From Warburgia ugandensis (Eukaryota; Streptophyta; Magnoliopsida; Canellales; Canellaceae), in assembly GCA_035236585.1 (NCBI GenBank), contig CP141132.1:61787880-61851879 (forward strand): DNA of 64,000 nucleotides. Reading direction: 5' to 3'. Below the pieces are notes generated by a model. That model worked only from the letters and a program-made list of their open reading frames with translations. It was not told the DNA's origin and searched no databases. The translations under genes and the position numbers were made by a program. This document shows, piece after piece, positions 63,886 through 64,000 of this stretch. Positions within the stretch are counted from its first letter, which is position 1; each line of letters begins with the position of its first letter.

Positions 63886-64000
63886 GTAAAGTATGTTAAA
63901 TGGTGCAAGGGTGGGAGAATTGTCTAGTCCTGTCTTGGGTTGCCTAAAAGGCACTTCAGGGAACAGAATACACATCAGGCTGGATTCATTTCCTTTAATG

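Overview
The window is nuclear DNA of a flowering plant. Two genes can be supported, and the rest is repeat-rich intergenic and intronic sequence. The plant assignment rests on a kinesin-14 of the plant calponin-homology (KCH) type, a plant ALP1/HARBI1-like protein, at least six Au-type SINEs, an Athila-like Ty3/gypsy element with a tRNA-Asp-type primer site, RTE and L1 LINE remains, and very long (CT/GA)n microsatellites. The species cannot be named from sequence alone.

Layout. 1-17 kb: no recognisable gene. It holds an array of AT-rich palindromes (1691-2113), two LTR-like blocks of one family in opposite orientation (about 2.9-5.6 kb and 13.7-16.2 kb), an RTE LINE 3' end (5.75-6.1 kb), two Au SINEs with target-site duplications (7.2 and 8.4 kb), minisatellites, and an L1 LINE remnant (11.3-11.9 kb). 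17.0-29.0 kb: a decayed but structurally complete Athila-type retrotransposon with both LTRs, primer-binding site, gag, protease, RT, RNase H and integrase remains. 30.7-34.2 kb: an intact single-exon ALP1/HARBI1-like gene on the minus strand, with a probable non-coding first exon at 33.9-34.2 kb. 34.8-52.6 kb: repeats, namely an RTE LINE (35.1-36.4 kb), degenerate duplications, a Tat-type gypsy integrase tail (39.8-40.1 kb), an LTR-like block (44.7-47.8 kb), a tandem duplication at 48.4-49.1 kb, and a foldback structure at 51.3-51.8 kb. 53.0-64.0 kb: the 3' part of the kinesin-14 gene on the minus strand (coiled coil, complete motor, C-terminal tail), whose introns carry SINE and LINE insertions. 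Its N-terminal half lies beyond position 64000.

Most notable points: (1) the kinesin motor is interrupted by what looks like a U12-type AT-AC intron, with donor, branch site and acceptor all visible; (2) the same gene shows a weak or lost donor after the last motor exon and a frame break in the tail exon; (3) a DR-armA-(GA)n-DR-inverted-armA structure at 51325-51845 looks like two orientation isomers of one segment lying side by side; (4) the ALP1-like protein keeps a DDE-like triad. The two genes have no evident functional link. I found no convincing evidence of a wholly new multi-gene system.
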